Assembly: GCA_035529175.1 (NCBI GenBank)
Contig: DATKXG010000185.1
Coordinates: forward strand, 1-18,234
Direction of reading: 5' to 3'
DNA from: Sva-07 sp035529175
GTDB taxonomy: Bacteria > Actinomycetota > Acidimicrobiia > Acidimicrobiales > Ilumatobacteraceae
DNA length: 18,234 bases
Part shown: piece after piece, positions 6,714 to 14,856 of the stretch
Numbering within the stretch: position 1 is the first letter of the stretch
Layout: each line of letters starts with the position of its first letter
The notes under the pieces: model-generated
What the model was told of the DNA's origin: nothing
Database searches by the model: none
What the model saw: only the letters and a program-made list of their open reading frames with translations
Made by a program: the position numbers and the translations under genes

Positions 6714-7734
6714 ACCAGCGTCGAGCGACGATCGCGCCCACGAGTGCGCCGACGGCCAGCGCGAACACGCCGCCCCCGAGCGCCAGCTCTTGTCGGCGCT
6801 TCGGCGACACCATTGCCCACCACGGTGCCTCGGTGCTCTCGACGTAGGTCTGTTCGTTCGTGACGGTCGGCGCCCAGCCCGCCGCTCGGAGCCGGCCGTT
6901 CGACACGACCCACGGTTCGAGTGTGTAAGGCAGCAGGCCGGGAGGGATCGGCCCTCGGAGGAACCGCCAGCGCAGCGCAGCCACGAGTTCGCTGAGCCGT
7001 TCGGGCAGCGGCAGACGTGGACGCTCACCTGACAGTGCACGGACCCGCTCGCCGGGCACCCAACCATCCGGGGCCACGTTGAAGACGCCATCGAGACGAC
7101 GGCCGACGCCGATCGCCACCGCCGCTGCGAGGTCGTCGAGATGGAGGAACTGCGACGGCGGGTCGGCTTGGGCCAGACGGCGACCGAACCCGTACACCAA
7201 CGCCGTGGCAAGACGCGAGCTGCCGTCGGCAGCCAACGCCACCGCCGGACGCAACACGCACGTGGTGCGTCCGGGGCGAGCGGTCCGCCACTGTTCGACG
7301 AGTTCCTCGGCCGACGCGAGCTGGCGTGCGAACACGAACTCGACATCCGGGCGCAACGCGGCGTCCTCGGTCAACGGCACGGGGTTGTTCGCCGCAGCGC
7401 CATAGACGAGCGCGGACGACACGAACACGACATGATCCGCGCCGACCTCATCGGCGATCGCCAGCGTCGCCGCCACGGATTCGGTGGCACTCTCGCGCCG
7501 CGCTGCGCGATTGTCGTAGTCGCTGCTGCCGAGGTCGACGACCGCTGCGATCCTGACCGTGCACTCTCGGCCCGTGGACTCGCCTCCACACCCCTGGAGG
7601 GCGCGGACGGCGTCGTCGGTGGGCGAGTCGGCGAGCACGACCTCGCAACCGTCGATCGCTGCGCCGACGCGGTGGCCGAGCGCGCCGCCCGCTCCGGTGA
7701 GCACGACCACGGTGCGCTCGACACGGCCATCCAT
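6694..7734 (-). CDS. SDR/NAD-dependent epimerase-like protein with C-terminal membrane anchor
   Basis: The 346-residue product has an N-terminal Rossmann fold of the extended SDR type: VVVLTGAGGALG at 9-20 is the nucleotide-binding loop, VVDLGSSDYDN at 65-75, and FVSSALVYG at 104-112. The expected YxxxK pair is not seen; the aligned stretch reads FARQL at 135-139. A C-terminal segment around 317-337 is hydrophobic and followed by RRWFIRRRG, predicting a membrane anchor with the body in the cytoplasm. It may bind NAD(P)H without epimerase chemistry; the substrate is unknown. The ATG at 7734 is chosen because TATCGT lies 7 bases upstream and the glycine loop then falls at the proper distance; the open frame continues far upstream through the neighbouring + strand gene, where it is a shadow. 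Its 3' end overlaps the convergent membrane protein gene by 20 bases. Confidence 0.8.
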   Translation of the reverse strand: MDGRVERTVVVLTGAGGALGHRVGAAIDGCEVVLADSPTDDAVRALQGCGGESTGRECTVRIAAVVDLGSSDYDNRAARRESATESVAATLAIADEVGADHVVFVSSALVYGAAANNPVPLTEDAALRPDVEFVFARQLASAEELVEQWRTARPGRTTCVLRPAVALAADGSSRLATALVYGFGRRLAQADPPSQFLHLDDLAAAVAIGVGRRLDGVFNVAPDGWVPGERVRALSGERPRLPLPERLSELVAALRWRFLRGPIPPGLLPYTLEPWVVSNGRLRAAGWAPTVTNEQTYVESTEAPWWAMVSPKRRQELALGGGVFALAVGALVGAIVARRWFIRRRG

Positions 7735-7741
7735 CGCCCGC

Positions 7742-7747
7742 ACGATA
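7742..7747 (-). promoter_or_regulatory. -10 hexamer of the SDR gene (leaderless type)
   Basis: TATCGT on the - strand is 7 bases from the ATG at 7734, with no ribosome binding site between. Confidence 0.45.
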
Positions 7748-7827
7748 GCGATGCCCCCGCGTAACCGATGACGCCACCGATCCCGCCGCGGCGCTCCCTC
7801 CGACGTACCGACCGGTCGGCCAACCCG

Positions 7828-7833
7828 TAGCAT
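7828..7833 (+). promoter_or_regulatory. -10 hexamer of the DUF2342 gene (leaderless type)
   Basis: TAGCAT on the + strand is 6 bases from the ATG at 7840. It shares a 105-base divergent spacer with the SDR promoter. Confidence 0.45.
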
Positions 7834-7839
7834 CGGGGT

Positions 7840-9039
7840 ATGGCCGACCAGGACGATCCGGGCGAATCGATCGACCCGTTCGCCGGCATGCCGCTGTTCG
7901 GCGACTTGTCGCGGGCGCTGTCGGGGCAGGGACCACTGAACTGGGATGCCGCCCGCCAGTTCGCCGTGCTCGCCGCGAACGGAGGGGGGCTGTTGTCGGG
8001 CACCGGTGTCTCGACCTCCGGCAACGTCGATCCGAGCGTGCGGATCAAGTATCGCGAGCTCGCCGAGATCGCCCGGCTCCACGTCGCCGACGTCATGCAG
8101 CTCGAGGTCCCGTCGACAGAACCGGACGTCGCCACTCCCGAGCAGTGGGCACAGCAGACGCTCGAGGCGTACCGGCCGCTGTTCACCGACCTCGCCACGT
8201 CGCTCGGCGGCACCGACGACCTGCCCGCTGACATGGCAGCCGACCCGATGGCGCAGATGATGGCCGGGCTCGGCAAGATGATGGCGCCGGCGATGATGGG
8301 GATGAGCGTCGGCTCGATGGTCGGCAACCTCGCCCGCAGGGCATTCGGCGTGTACGACCTCCCGATCCCTCGCGCAACGCCGGCACTTGTCCTCGTGCCG
8401 GCAAACATCGACACGTTCGCATCCGACTGGTCGATCGAGCTCGACGAAATGCGCCTGTGGGTATTGGCCCACGAGCTCGCCGGGCTCACGCTGCTGTCGA
8501 TCGGCCACATCGCCGACCATCTGCGCTCCCTCGTGCAGCGCCACGTCGGCGGCTTCCGACCCGACCCCTCGGCCCTGTCCGACAAGCTCACGTCGCTCGA
8601 CATCGACCAGAGCGACCCGATGGCCGCCATGCAGCAGGCGTTCGGTGATCCCGAGGTCCTGCTCGGCGCCGTTCGCTCTGCCGAGCAACTGGCGCTCGAA
8701 CCCGAACTCGATGCCGCCGTCGCCGTCACCATCGGCGTCATCGACTGGGTGGTCGATGCCGTCGCCGTCCGGATCATCGGGGGCAGCGCACTCCAAATCG
8801 CCGAGGCGGCGAGACGGCGTCGCGCCGAAGCGTCACCGGACGAGATCTTCGTCGAACGGTTGCTCGGCATTCGCCTCGGCGCCGAGCAGACCGCCCGCGG
8901 CAAGGCGTTCGTTCAGGGCGTGGTCGATCGCGCCGGCGAGCACGGCCTCGAGCCGCTGTTCAGACGTCCGGGCGCCGTGCCGACTCCGAACGAGATCGAG
9001 GCGCCTGGCCTCTGGCTCGCCCGGGTCGCCGACGACTGA
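7840..9039 (+). CDS. DUF2342 / zincin-like family protein (often annotated zinc-dependent metalloprotease)
   Basis: The 399-residue product matches the actinobacterial DUF2342 (Zincin_2-like) family. The N-terminus MPLFGDLSRAL (17-27) and GPLNWDAARQFA (31-42) are typical of the branch once called 'putative hydrolase'. Residues 135-163 are Met- and Gly-rich (MAQMMAGLGKMMAP, AMMGMSVGSMVGNL). The region where a zincin helix would lie reads VLAHELAG at 208-215, giving HExxG rather than HExxH, and the downstream helix reads GVIDWVVDAV at 299-308 without an obvious third zinc ligand. Catalysis is therefore doubtful. The ATG at 7840 follows TAGCAT by 6 bases, suggesting a leaderless transcript. The last 80 bases overlap the convergent MFS transporter gene. 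The family is widespread in Actinobacteria, and its biochemical role is unknown to me. Confidence 0.82.
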   Translation: MADQDDPGESIDPFAGMPLFGDLSRALSGQGPLNWDAARQFAVLAANGGGLLSGTGVSTSGNVDPSVRIKYRELAEIARLHVADVMQLEVPSTEPDVATPEQWAQQTLEAYRPLFTDLATSLGGTDDLPADMAADPMAQMMAGLGKMMAPAMMGMSVGSMVGNLARRAFGVYDLPIPRATPALVLVPANIDTFASDWSIELDEMRLWVLAHELAGLTLLSIGHIADHLRSLVQRHVGGFRPDPSALSDKLTSLDIDQSDPMAAMQQAFGDPEVLLGAVRSAEQLALEPELDAAVAVTIGVIDWVVDAVAVRIIGGSALQIAEAARRRRAEASPDEIFVERLLGIRLGAEQTARGKAFVQGVVDRAGEHGLEPLFRRPGAVPTPNEIEAPGLWLARVADD

Positions 9040-10228
9040 CCGGCGACCGCGTGGCGCCGCCGGCGCGCCGCCGGCCGAGCAGGTGGACACTCGTCGCCAC
9101 GGCGACGGCTGCCACGATCAGGAAGCCGACCGATCCCGACACCTGTAGCGCCACTGCGACGAACGCGCCGATCGCCCACGCCAGCTGGAATCGCGTCTCG
9201 AAGACGGCGAACGCTCGACCACGGTTCGCTCCGGGGGCGTCACGCTGCACGATGCTCTCGAAGTTGAGCCTGCCCAACGCGGCCATCAGGTTCAACACGC
9301 CGGCGAGCACGACGGCGCCGAGCGGTCCGCCGAGCACCGAAACGGCAAGCCCGGCCCCGGCGCACACCAGCAGCGCGACGGTGAGCATCGTCTCTTCGCG
9401 CACGCGGGCGCGCAGCAGCGATGCCACCGCATTGCCCACCATCGCAGCGAGCGCCGAGACGCCGACGACGGCTGCGAACCACAACGTGCCTTGATCCTGC
9501 GACCGGAGCCAGAAGGCAAGATGGAAGAAGGTGAAGCCGACCAGCCCGCGCAGCACCGTCATGGCGATCGCGCCGAGCTGGACGTTCGACGAGTGCAGCT
9601 CGGTCGTCTCCTCGGCGTCTGCGGCATCAGAGGCGACGACGTCCGGCGACAACCGGGTGGCCGCCACCAGCGCACCGGCGAAGAGCATCGCCCCGTACAC
9701 GAGCGTGGCCGGCGCGCCGACGACCTTCAGCAGGATGCCCGCGGGAATCACCGCCACCGCTCCGGTGATGCCGGCGATCAGGCCGAGTTTGGAGTTGGCC
9801 TCGACGAGTTCGGCTTCCGACCTCACGGTCGACGGCACGATCGCCGATTTCGACACGGCGTACGTCTTCTGGAGCACGAGCGAGGCGAACACGAGCGGAA
9901 ACAGCGCGAGGGCGTCGAGATACTGCGCCATCAGCAGTGTGAGGATCACCCGCAACAGCGCCACCACCTGGATGACAAACTTGCGGCCGCCGGCCACACG
10001 GTCGATCAGCGGTCCGATCAGCGGTGCGACGACCAGGAACGGAGCGAACCCGATCACGAGGAACAGCAGCACGCGCGAGCGCGCAGCATCGAGATCGATG
10101 TCGAAGAACAACGAGTCCGCCAGCGCCACCACCATGGCGGCATCGCCGCCCATCATCAGTGCATGGGTGACCGCCAGGCGACGGAACTTGGAGGCGGGAG
10201 GTCGCTTCGTCGCGTTGACCCGTTCCAC
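8960..10228 (-). CDS. Major facilitator superfamily transporter
   Basis: The 422-residue product is hydrophobic with about ten to twelve predicted helices. GPLIDRVAGGRK around residues 72-83 matches the MFS loop 2-3 signature, and a longer charged loop near the middle (SDAADAEETTELHSS) separates two halves. The substrate cannot be inferred; the sequence looks like a drug/solute efflux-type or uncharacterised MFS protein. The C-terminal 35 or so residues are Arg/Ser/Pro-rich, and the part from ATRSPVSRR onward is encoded within the convergent DUF2342 gene, so the tail may be neutral extension. The GTG at 10228 follows TAGGAT by 7 bases without a Shine-Dalgarno sequence. It lies 52 bases downstream of the response regulator on the same strand but appears to have its own promoter. 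Confidence 0.82.
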   Translation of the reverse strand: MERVNATKRPPASKFRRLAVTHALMMGGDAAMVVALADSLFFDIDLDAARSRVLLFLVIGFAPFLVVAPLIGPLIDRVAGGRKFVIQVVALLRVILTLLMAQYLDALALFPLVFASLVLQKTYAVSKSAIVPSTVRSEAELVEANSKLGLIAGITGAVAVIPAGILLKVVGAPATLVYGAMLFAGALVAATRLSPDVVASDAADAEETTELHSSNVQLGAIAMTVLRGLVGFTFFHLAFWLRSQDQGTLWFAAVVGVSALAAMVGNAVASLLRARVREETMLTVALLVCAGAGLAVSVLGGPLGAVVLAGVLNLMAALGRLNFESIVQRDAPGANRGRAFAVFETRFQLAWAIGAFVAVALQVSGSVGFLIVAAVAVATSVHLLGRRRAGGATRSPVSRRRPGRARGQAPRSRSESARRPDV

Positions 10229-10235
10229 CGAGCCG

Positions 10236-10241
10236 ATCCTA
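10236..10241 (-). promoter_or_regulatory. -10 hexamer of the MFS gene (leaderless type)
   Basis: TAGGAT on the - strand lies 7 bases before the GTG at 10228, within the 52-base gap after the response regulator gene. Confidence 0.45.
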
Positions 10242-10280
10242 CGCGACTCGGCGCGACCCAGCCGGACCGCCCGCAGTCGG

Positions 10281-10988
10281 TCAGTTGCGCTCGTACTTGT
10301 AGCCGAGCCCGCGGATCGTCACGATCCGAGTCGGGGCCGCCGGATCGGCTTCGATCTTGCCGCGCAGCCGTTTCACGTGAACGTCGAGCGTCTTGGTGTC
10401 GCCGACGTAGTCGCTCCCCCACACCCGGTCGATCAACGTCTCGCGCGGCAGGACCCTTCCGGCATTTGCGAGCAGGATGTGCAACAGCTCGAATTCCTTG
10501 AGCGGCATCGGGAGCTCTCGGCCGTTGACCGACACACGATGCTCCTCCGGGTCGAGTGACACATCGCCGACCTGCACGAGACCTGGTGTCATGGTGATCG
10601 GGATCCCAGCTGCCCCGTTCAACTCGGAGCGGCGCAGAACTGCGCGCATCCGCGCGACCAGCTCGCGCAGGCGATAGGGCTTGGTCACGTAGTCGTCGGC
10701 GCCCACCTCGAGCCCCACGACCGTGTCGATCTCGGCACCCTTCGCGGTCACCATGATGATTGGGACCTGTGTGCGCTTGCGGAGCTGACGGCACACGTCG
10801 ATGCCGCTGATCTTGGGAAGCATGACGTCGAGCAACACGATGTCCGGCTGGGTCGCGTCGAACAGCTCGAGCGCCTGGACGCCGTCGGTGGCCACCACGA
10901 CCTCGAAGCCTTCTCGACGCAGACCGATGGTCAGTGCCTCGACGAAACTCGCCTCGTCCTCGACGACGAGAACCGTTGCCTCACTCAC
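10281..10988 (-). CDS. regX3: OmpR/PhoB-family response regulator (RegX3-like)
   Basis: The 235-residue product has a receiver domain with acidic pair Glu10-Asp11, phosphoacceptor Asp54 in LLDVMLP, Thr81 and Lys103 in YVTKPYRLREL, followed by a winged-helix DNA-binding domain from about 135 to the end, including LKEFELLHILL, RVWGSDYVGDTKTLDVHVKR and the final GLGYKYE. This domain order is that of PhoB and RegX3. The GTG at 10988 overlaps the kinase stop by 8 bases, with AGGAG upstream by 10 bases; longer frames read into kinase sequence. Being last in a pst-phoU-kinase-regulator chain, it very likely controls the phosphate regulon and is a good candidate for binding the repeats at 17217-17260. 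The symbol is assigned by context; phoP or phoB would be equivalent guesses. Confidence 0.9.
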   Translation of the reverse strand: MSEATVLVVEDEASFVEALTIGLRREGFEVVVATDGVQALELFDATQPDIVLLDVMLPKISGIDVCRQLRKRTQVPIIMVTAKGAEIDTVVGLEVGADDYVTKPYRLRELVARMRAVLRRSELNGAAGIPITMTPGLVQVGDVSLDPEEHRVSVNGRELPMPLKEFELLHILLANAGRVLPRETLIDRVWGSDYVGDTKTLDVHVKRLRGKIEADPAAPTRIVTIRGLGYKYERN

Positions 10989-12153
10989 GATGCTGTTGCT
11001 CCTCGTGCATCTTGCTCCGTGCCGGGTTGCCCGGGGCCACCAAACGCGTCGCCGGGAGGCGCAACACGAACGTCGAGCCCTCACCTTCCTGCGACGACAC
11101 GAGCACCTCGCCGCCGTGATTCGTCGCCACGTGACGGACGATGGCCAGGCCGAGACCCGTGCCACCGGTTTCACGACTTCGGGCTCGGTCCACCCGGTAG
11201 AACCGTTCGAACACCCGATCGAGGTCGCGGGTCGGGATACCGATCCCCTGGTCGGCGACCATCACCTCGATCGCCGAGTCGTCGACCCGAACCCGGACCT
11301 GGACGACGTCGCCGGCATGGCTGTACTTCACGGCGTTCTCGACCAGGTTTCCGACTGCCGAAACCAGCTGACGCTCGTCGCCGCGCAACTGCAGTCCCTC
11401 GGGCATGTCGAGCGGGGTGATCTCGACGCCGCGTCCGCCGTCGACGACGCGTCCGCGAGCAACGGCGGACTCGACCACCGCCGCCAGGTCGACGACCTGG
11501 TCGCCCGGTCGCGTCGACTCGATCTCGGAGAGCTTGAGGAGATCGTCGATCGTCCGAACGGCGCGGTGTGCCTCCTCGACCAGATGGTCCGACAGCCGCG
11601 TGACCACGGCCGGATCCAATTCGTCGATGAGCGCTTCGGCGAGTACCGCGACGGCACCCACGGGCGTCTTCAGCTCGTGGGAGATGTTGGTCACGAAGTC
11701 CGAGCGCATGTTGTCGGTCCGGACGCGCTCGCTGACGTCGCGGATGCTCACAACCGCTCCGCCACTCGGTACCGAATGGGCGGAGATCTCGAGCCAGAGC
11801 TTCGGAGGCCCGTGGAGCTCGACGACGGCGACAGCGGTGCCGGCGCGCCGGGAGTCCGCGACGACATCGGCCACGTGATCGTCCAGGAGAACGCCGACGT
11901 GGGTTCCGCGAAACGACCGAGCCGCAGCATTGCGGTACCCCACCTGTCCGACACCGTCGACGACGAGCACACCGATCTCGAGATGCTCGACCGCCTCGCG
12001 CAGCGAGCCTGACACGTCGCTCTCGCCGTCCGCGAGTGGAACCTGAGCCTGAGGAGCGGGATCAGTTCGAGCACGGCGATGCTCCACGAATCGGAAGATG
12101 CCGTAGCCGACCGCAACGCCGAGCACGAGCGCAACCCCGACCGCGACGATCAT
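10981..12153 (-). CDS. senX3: Sensor histidine kinase of the phosphate system (SenX3/PhoR-like)
   Basis: The 390-residue product has one N-terminal membrane helix (about 2-21), a PAS-like region (about 50-140) ending in SIRDVSERV, then DFVTNISHELKTPVGAV at 152-168 with phosphorylated His159. The ATPase domain has NLVENAVKYS at 269-278 (N box, Asn273), DQGIGIP at 301-307 and GTGLGLAIVRH at 331-341. One membrane segment and a cytoplasmic PAS domain match SenX3 and PhoR-type phosphate sensors, which read the state of the Pst transporter through PhoU rather than phosphate directly. The ATG at 12153 begins 2 bases after the phoU stop, which fits translational coupling. The 3' end overlaps the response regulator start by 8 bases. 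Confidence 0.9.
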   Translation of the reverse strand: MIVAVGVALVLGVAVGYGIFRFVEHRRARTDPAPQAQVPLADGESDVSGSLREAVEHLEIGVLVVDGVGQVGYRNAAARSFRGTHVGVLLDDHVADVVADSRRAGTAVAVVELHGPPKLWLEISAHSVPSGGAVVSIRDVSERVRTDNMRSDFVTNISHELKTPVGAVAVLAEALIDELDPAVVTRLSDHLVEEAHRAVRTIDDLLKLSEIESTRPGDQVVDLAAVVESAVARGRVVDGGRGVEITPLDMPEGLQLRGDERQLVSAVGNLVENAVKYSHAGDVVQVRVRVDDSAIEVMVADQGIGIPTRDLDRVFERFYRVDRARSRETGGTGLGLAIVRHVATNHGGEVLVSSQEGEGSTFVLRLPATRLVAPGNPARSKMHEEQQHRE

Positions 12154-12155
12154 GT

Positions 12156-12878
12156 TCAGTCGTCGGTGGTCTCGGGCACCGTCACCACGTTGGGAGGATC
12201 GTTGTCGCTCTCGGCATACGGACGCTCGGGCAGCCAGCCGTTGACGATGTAGCGGGTTCGGTCGCCCACGTTGACCGCGTGGTCACCGATGCGTTCGTAG
12301 AAGCGGGCGACGACCGCGAGCTGCACCGCGACTTGCAGGTCGATGTTCCCCGCCGCATGGCTCTCGAAGATCACTTGGATGAGTTGGCGATGGAGGTCAT
12401 CGAGGTAGGCATCCATGTCGTGGAGCGCGGCGGCGCGCACACCATCGAGATTGAGGTAGGCCTCCGTCGCCTCCTTGAAGAGCACCTGCGCCTGATCGCC
12501 CATCTTCTGGATGACTCCGCGAAGGTGCGGGTCGAGTTCATGGCCGTAGATGCGCCGGGCTGCCTTGCAGATGTTGACGCACAGATCTGCGGAACGCTCG
12601 ATGTCCGCGATGATCTTGATCGAGGAAATCACCGCCCGCAGGTCCGTTGCGACCGGTGCTTGCAGCGCAATGACCCTGAAGCAACGCTCCTCGAGTTCGA
12701 GCGAGCGCCGGTCGTACTCGTCGTCGCCGAGGATCATGTACTCGGCCGCCTCGAGGTCCATCGACAGCAAGACCTCGGTCGCGCGAGGAACCAGCTCGGT
12801 CACGCCTGCCGACATCCGGGCGATGCCGGTCTGGATCTCGTCGAGTTGCCGGTGGAACTCGGAGCGCAGCTCGTTCAT
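12156..12878 (-). CDS. phoU: Phosphate signalling complex protein PhoU
   Basis: The 240-residue protein consists of the two three-helix bundles of PhoU. The paired metal-binding motifs are visible as DIERSADLCVNI at 92-103 and ERIGDHAVNVGDR at 195-207. PhoU links the Pst transporter to the sensor kinase and represses the Pho response when phosphate is plentiful. The ATG at 12878 shares one base with the pstB stop (TGATG), typical of translational coupling; longer readings of this frame run into pstB and are arginine/histidine-rich shadow. The next gene, the kinase, follows after 2 bases. The C-terminal tail from about 215 is acidic and probably disordered. Confidence 0.94.
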   Translation of the reverse strand: MNELRSEFHRQLDEIQTGIARMSAGVTELVPRATEVLLSMDLEAAEYMILGDDEYDRRSLELEERCFRVIALQAPVATDLRAVISSIKIIADIERSADLCVNICKAARRIYGHELDPHLRGVIQKMGDQAQVLFKEATEAYLNLDGVRAAALHDMDAYLDDLHRQLIQVIFESHAAGNIDLQVAVQLAVVARFYERIGDHAVNVGDRTRYIVNGWLPERPYAESDNDPPNVVTVPETTDD

Positions 12879-13783
12879 CAGCCGAACCGTCCGGTCACGT
12901 AGTCGATCGTCGATTGCTGTTTCGGGTTCGAGAACATGACGTCGGTGTCGTCCATCTCGACCACGTAGCCCGGCTGGCCGGTGCCGTCGATCGTGAAGAA
13001 CGCCGTGCGCTTCGAGACACGGGCCGCCTGCTGCATGTTGTGGGTGACGATCACGATCGTGTACGTCGACTTCAGCTCGTTCATCAGCTGCTCGATCGCC
13101 AGCGTCGAAATCGGGTCGAGGGCCGAACACGGCTCGTCCATGAGCAGGATCTCCGGCTCGACGGCGATCGCGCGGGCGATGCAGAGACGCTGCTGCTGGC
13201 CGCCCGACAGCCCGGACCCGGGCTTGTCGAGACGGTCCTTGACCTCATCCCACAGGTTCGCTCCTCGCAGCGACTTCTCGACCAGCTCGTCGGCCTCGCC
13301 CTTTGCGAACCGCTTGCTGTTGAGTCGCTTGCCTGCGAGCACGTTGTCGGCGATCGACATCGTCGGGAACGGGTTCGGACGCTGGAAGACCATGCCGACC
13401 TTGCGCCGCACCGCCACCGGGTCGACGCCCGGGCCGTACAGGTCCTCGCCGTCGACGTAGACCGAGCCTTCGACGTAGGCCCCGTCGATGACCTCGTGCA
13501 TGCGGTTGAGCGATCGGATGAAGGTCGACTTGCCACATCCGGACGGCCCGATCAGGGCGGTCACCGAACGTGGTTCGATCACCATGTTCACGTCCTTCAC
13601 CGCCAGGAACGACCCGTAGTAGATGTTCAGGTCTTCGACGACGATCCGGTTGTCTGGACCGGTCGGCAGATCGTTCGGCGTCGACGCGACGGCCGTGTCG
13701 GTAGGCGTGTCGAGTCGATCGGTCATGTCGGAGAAATCCTCGCCGGTGGTACGGATGGTGGCCCGCTGGTCGGACATGGTCAT
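12878..13783 (-). CDS. pstB: Phosphate ABC transporter ATP-binding protein PstB
   Basis: The product is 301 residues if started at the ATG at 13783, which overlaps the pstA stop as ATGA. It shows Walker A GPSGCGKST at 79-87, Q-loop FQRPNPFP at 133-140, signature LSGGQQQR at 192-199, Walker B ILLMDEP at 212-218 and the H-loop His248 in VTHN. These are the PstB-type hallmarks; it hydrolyses ATP on the cytoplasmic face to drive phosphate import through PstC/PstA. Residues 1-45 are a hydrophilic extension rich in Asp, Thr and Pro that exceeds the usual family start; internal starts at 13777 (ATG) and 13726 (ATG) are possible. phoU begins on its stop codon. Confidence 0.95.
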   Translation of the reverse strand: MTMSDQRATIRTTGEDFSDMTDRLDTPTDTAVASTPNDLPTGPDNRIVVEDLNIYYGSFLAVKDVNMVIEPRSVTALIGPSGCGKSTFIRSLNRMHEVIDGAYVEGSVYVDGEDLYGPGVDPVAVRRKVGMVFQRPNPFPTMSIADNVLAGKRLNSKRFAKGEADELVEKSLRGANLWDEVKDRLDKPGSGLSGGQQQRLCIARAIAVEPEILLMDEPCSALDPISTLAIEQLMNELKSTYTIVIVTHNMQQAARVSKRTAFFTIDGTGQPGYVVEMDDTDVMFSNPKQQSTIDYVTGRFG

Positions 13784-14856
13784 TTCAGGCCCTTCGGCTT
13801 GAGTGCTGTGGACAGGATACGAGCAAGCGAGAACAGCACGCCCACGATGATCATCAGCGTCAGCGCAGCGGTCCACGCGCGGTCCTGACCGGCCTCGGGC
13901 GGCAGTCCGGGCTGCACGTACTGGTAGTAGGTGAACACGGGCAAGGTCGTCATACGACCGTCAAAGGGGTTCCAGTTGACGCCCTGCGCGAGCCCGGCGG
14001 TGACGAGCAGTGGAGCGGTCTCGCCGATCACCCGGGCGATGGCGAGCACCACGCCGGTGATGATGCCGGCGATGGCGGTGGGCAGAACCACCTTCACGAT
14101 CGTCTTCCACTTCGGGACGCCCAGCGCATAGGACGCCTCGCGGAGTTCGTCGGGCACGAGGCGCAACATCTCCTCGGACGAGCGCACGACGACCGGGGTC
14201 ATCAGCACCGTCAATGCCACGGCTCCGGCGATCCCGGAACGCGTGCCCGGCCCGAACAGCAGCTCGAACAGCGCATAGGCGAACAGGCCGGCCACGATCG
14301 ACGGGATGCCGGTCATCACGTCGACCATCGACTGGATCGCCTTGGCGAGTCTCGTGCCATGGCCGTACTCGGCGAGGTAGATCGCGGTGAACAGACCGAA
14401 CGGCACCGACATCAGCGTCGCGAGTCCGGTGACGATGAGCGTGCCGACGATGGCGTGATAGGCACCGCCACCTTCGCCGACCACGCCTCGCATCGTCTCG
14501 GTGAAGAACGTGCTGTCGAAGCGGTTCGACCCGCGCTCGATGACGGTCCACACCAGCGACACGAGCGGCATGGCGACGATCAGGAAGCAACTCGTGACGA
14601 TCGCGGACATCAGACGATCGAGCGCCTGCCGGCGCCCCTCGACGATGCGCGACGCGACGTAGATGCCACCGCAGTACGCAACGATGGTGACGACGATCCA
14701 GCGGGCCCAGTTCGGCGAACCCTCCGGGAGCCAGGAGAGCGCTCCGAGCACGACCGCTCCGACAGCGACGGCAACGTGCCGGCTCCTGCCGAGGCGACCG
14801 GCGGTGATCGAGGACTCGTGCTCGGCAGGCGCTGGGCGCTGTTCGGTGAGGGTCAT
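13780..14856 (-). CDS. pstA: Phosphate ABC transporter permease PstA
   Basis: The 358-residue product is a membrane permease with the cytoplasmic coupling motif REASYALGVPKWKTIVKVV near residue 270, which contacts PstB. It has two extra N-terminal hydrophobic segments before the usual six-helix core (about 40-85), making it longer than the roughly 280-300 residues of enterobacterial PstA. The ATG at 14856 overlaps the pstC stop as ATGA, and the end overlaps pstB in the same way, so the three are translated together. An upstream in-frame continuation would lie wholly inside pstC and is not used. Confidence 0.93.
   Translation of the reverse strand: MTLTEQRPAPAEHESSITAGRLGRSRHVAVAVGAVVLGALSWLPEGSPNWARWIVVTIVAYCGGIYVASRIVEGRRQALDRLMSAIVTSCFLIVAMPLVSLVWTVIERGSNRFDSTFFTETMRGVVGEGGGAYHAIVGTLIVTGLATLMSVPFGLFTAIYLAEYGHGTRLAKAIQSMVDVMTGIPSIVAGLFAYALFELLFGPGTRSGIAGAVALTVLMTPVVVRSSEEMLRLVPDELREASYALGVPKWKTIVKVVLPTAIAGIITGVVLAIARVIGETAPLLVTAGLAQGVNWNPFDGRMTTLPVFTYYQYVQPGLPPEAGQDRAWTAALTLMIIVGVLFSLARILSTALKPKGLK

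Noticed and set aside
7735..8796. Upstream extension of the SDR frame to 8796
   Set aside because: This part is antisense to the DUF2342 gene. The SDR glycine loop and the TATCGT hexamer both place the start at 7734.
10267..10284. Short inverted repeat (GACCG/CGGTC) at the end of the response regulator as terminator
   Set aside because: Only a 5-bp stem with an 8-base loop that includes the stop codon region; too weak to call.
12914..13888. 324-codon + strand frame antisense to pstB
   Set aside because: No recognisable domain, while the - strand carries all PstB motifs.
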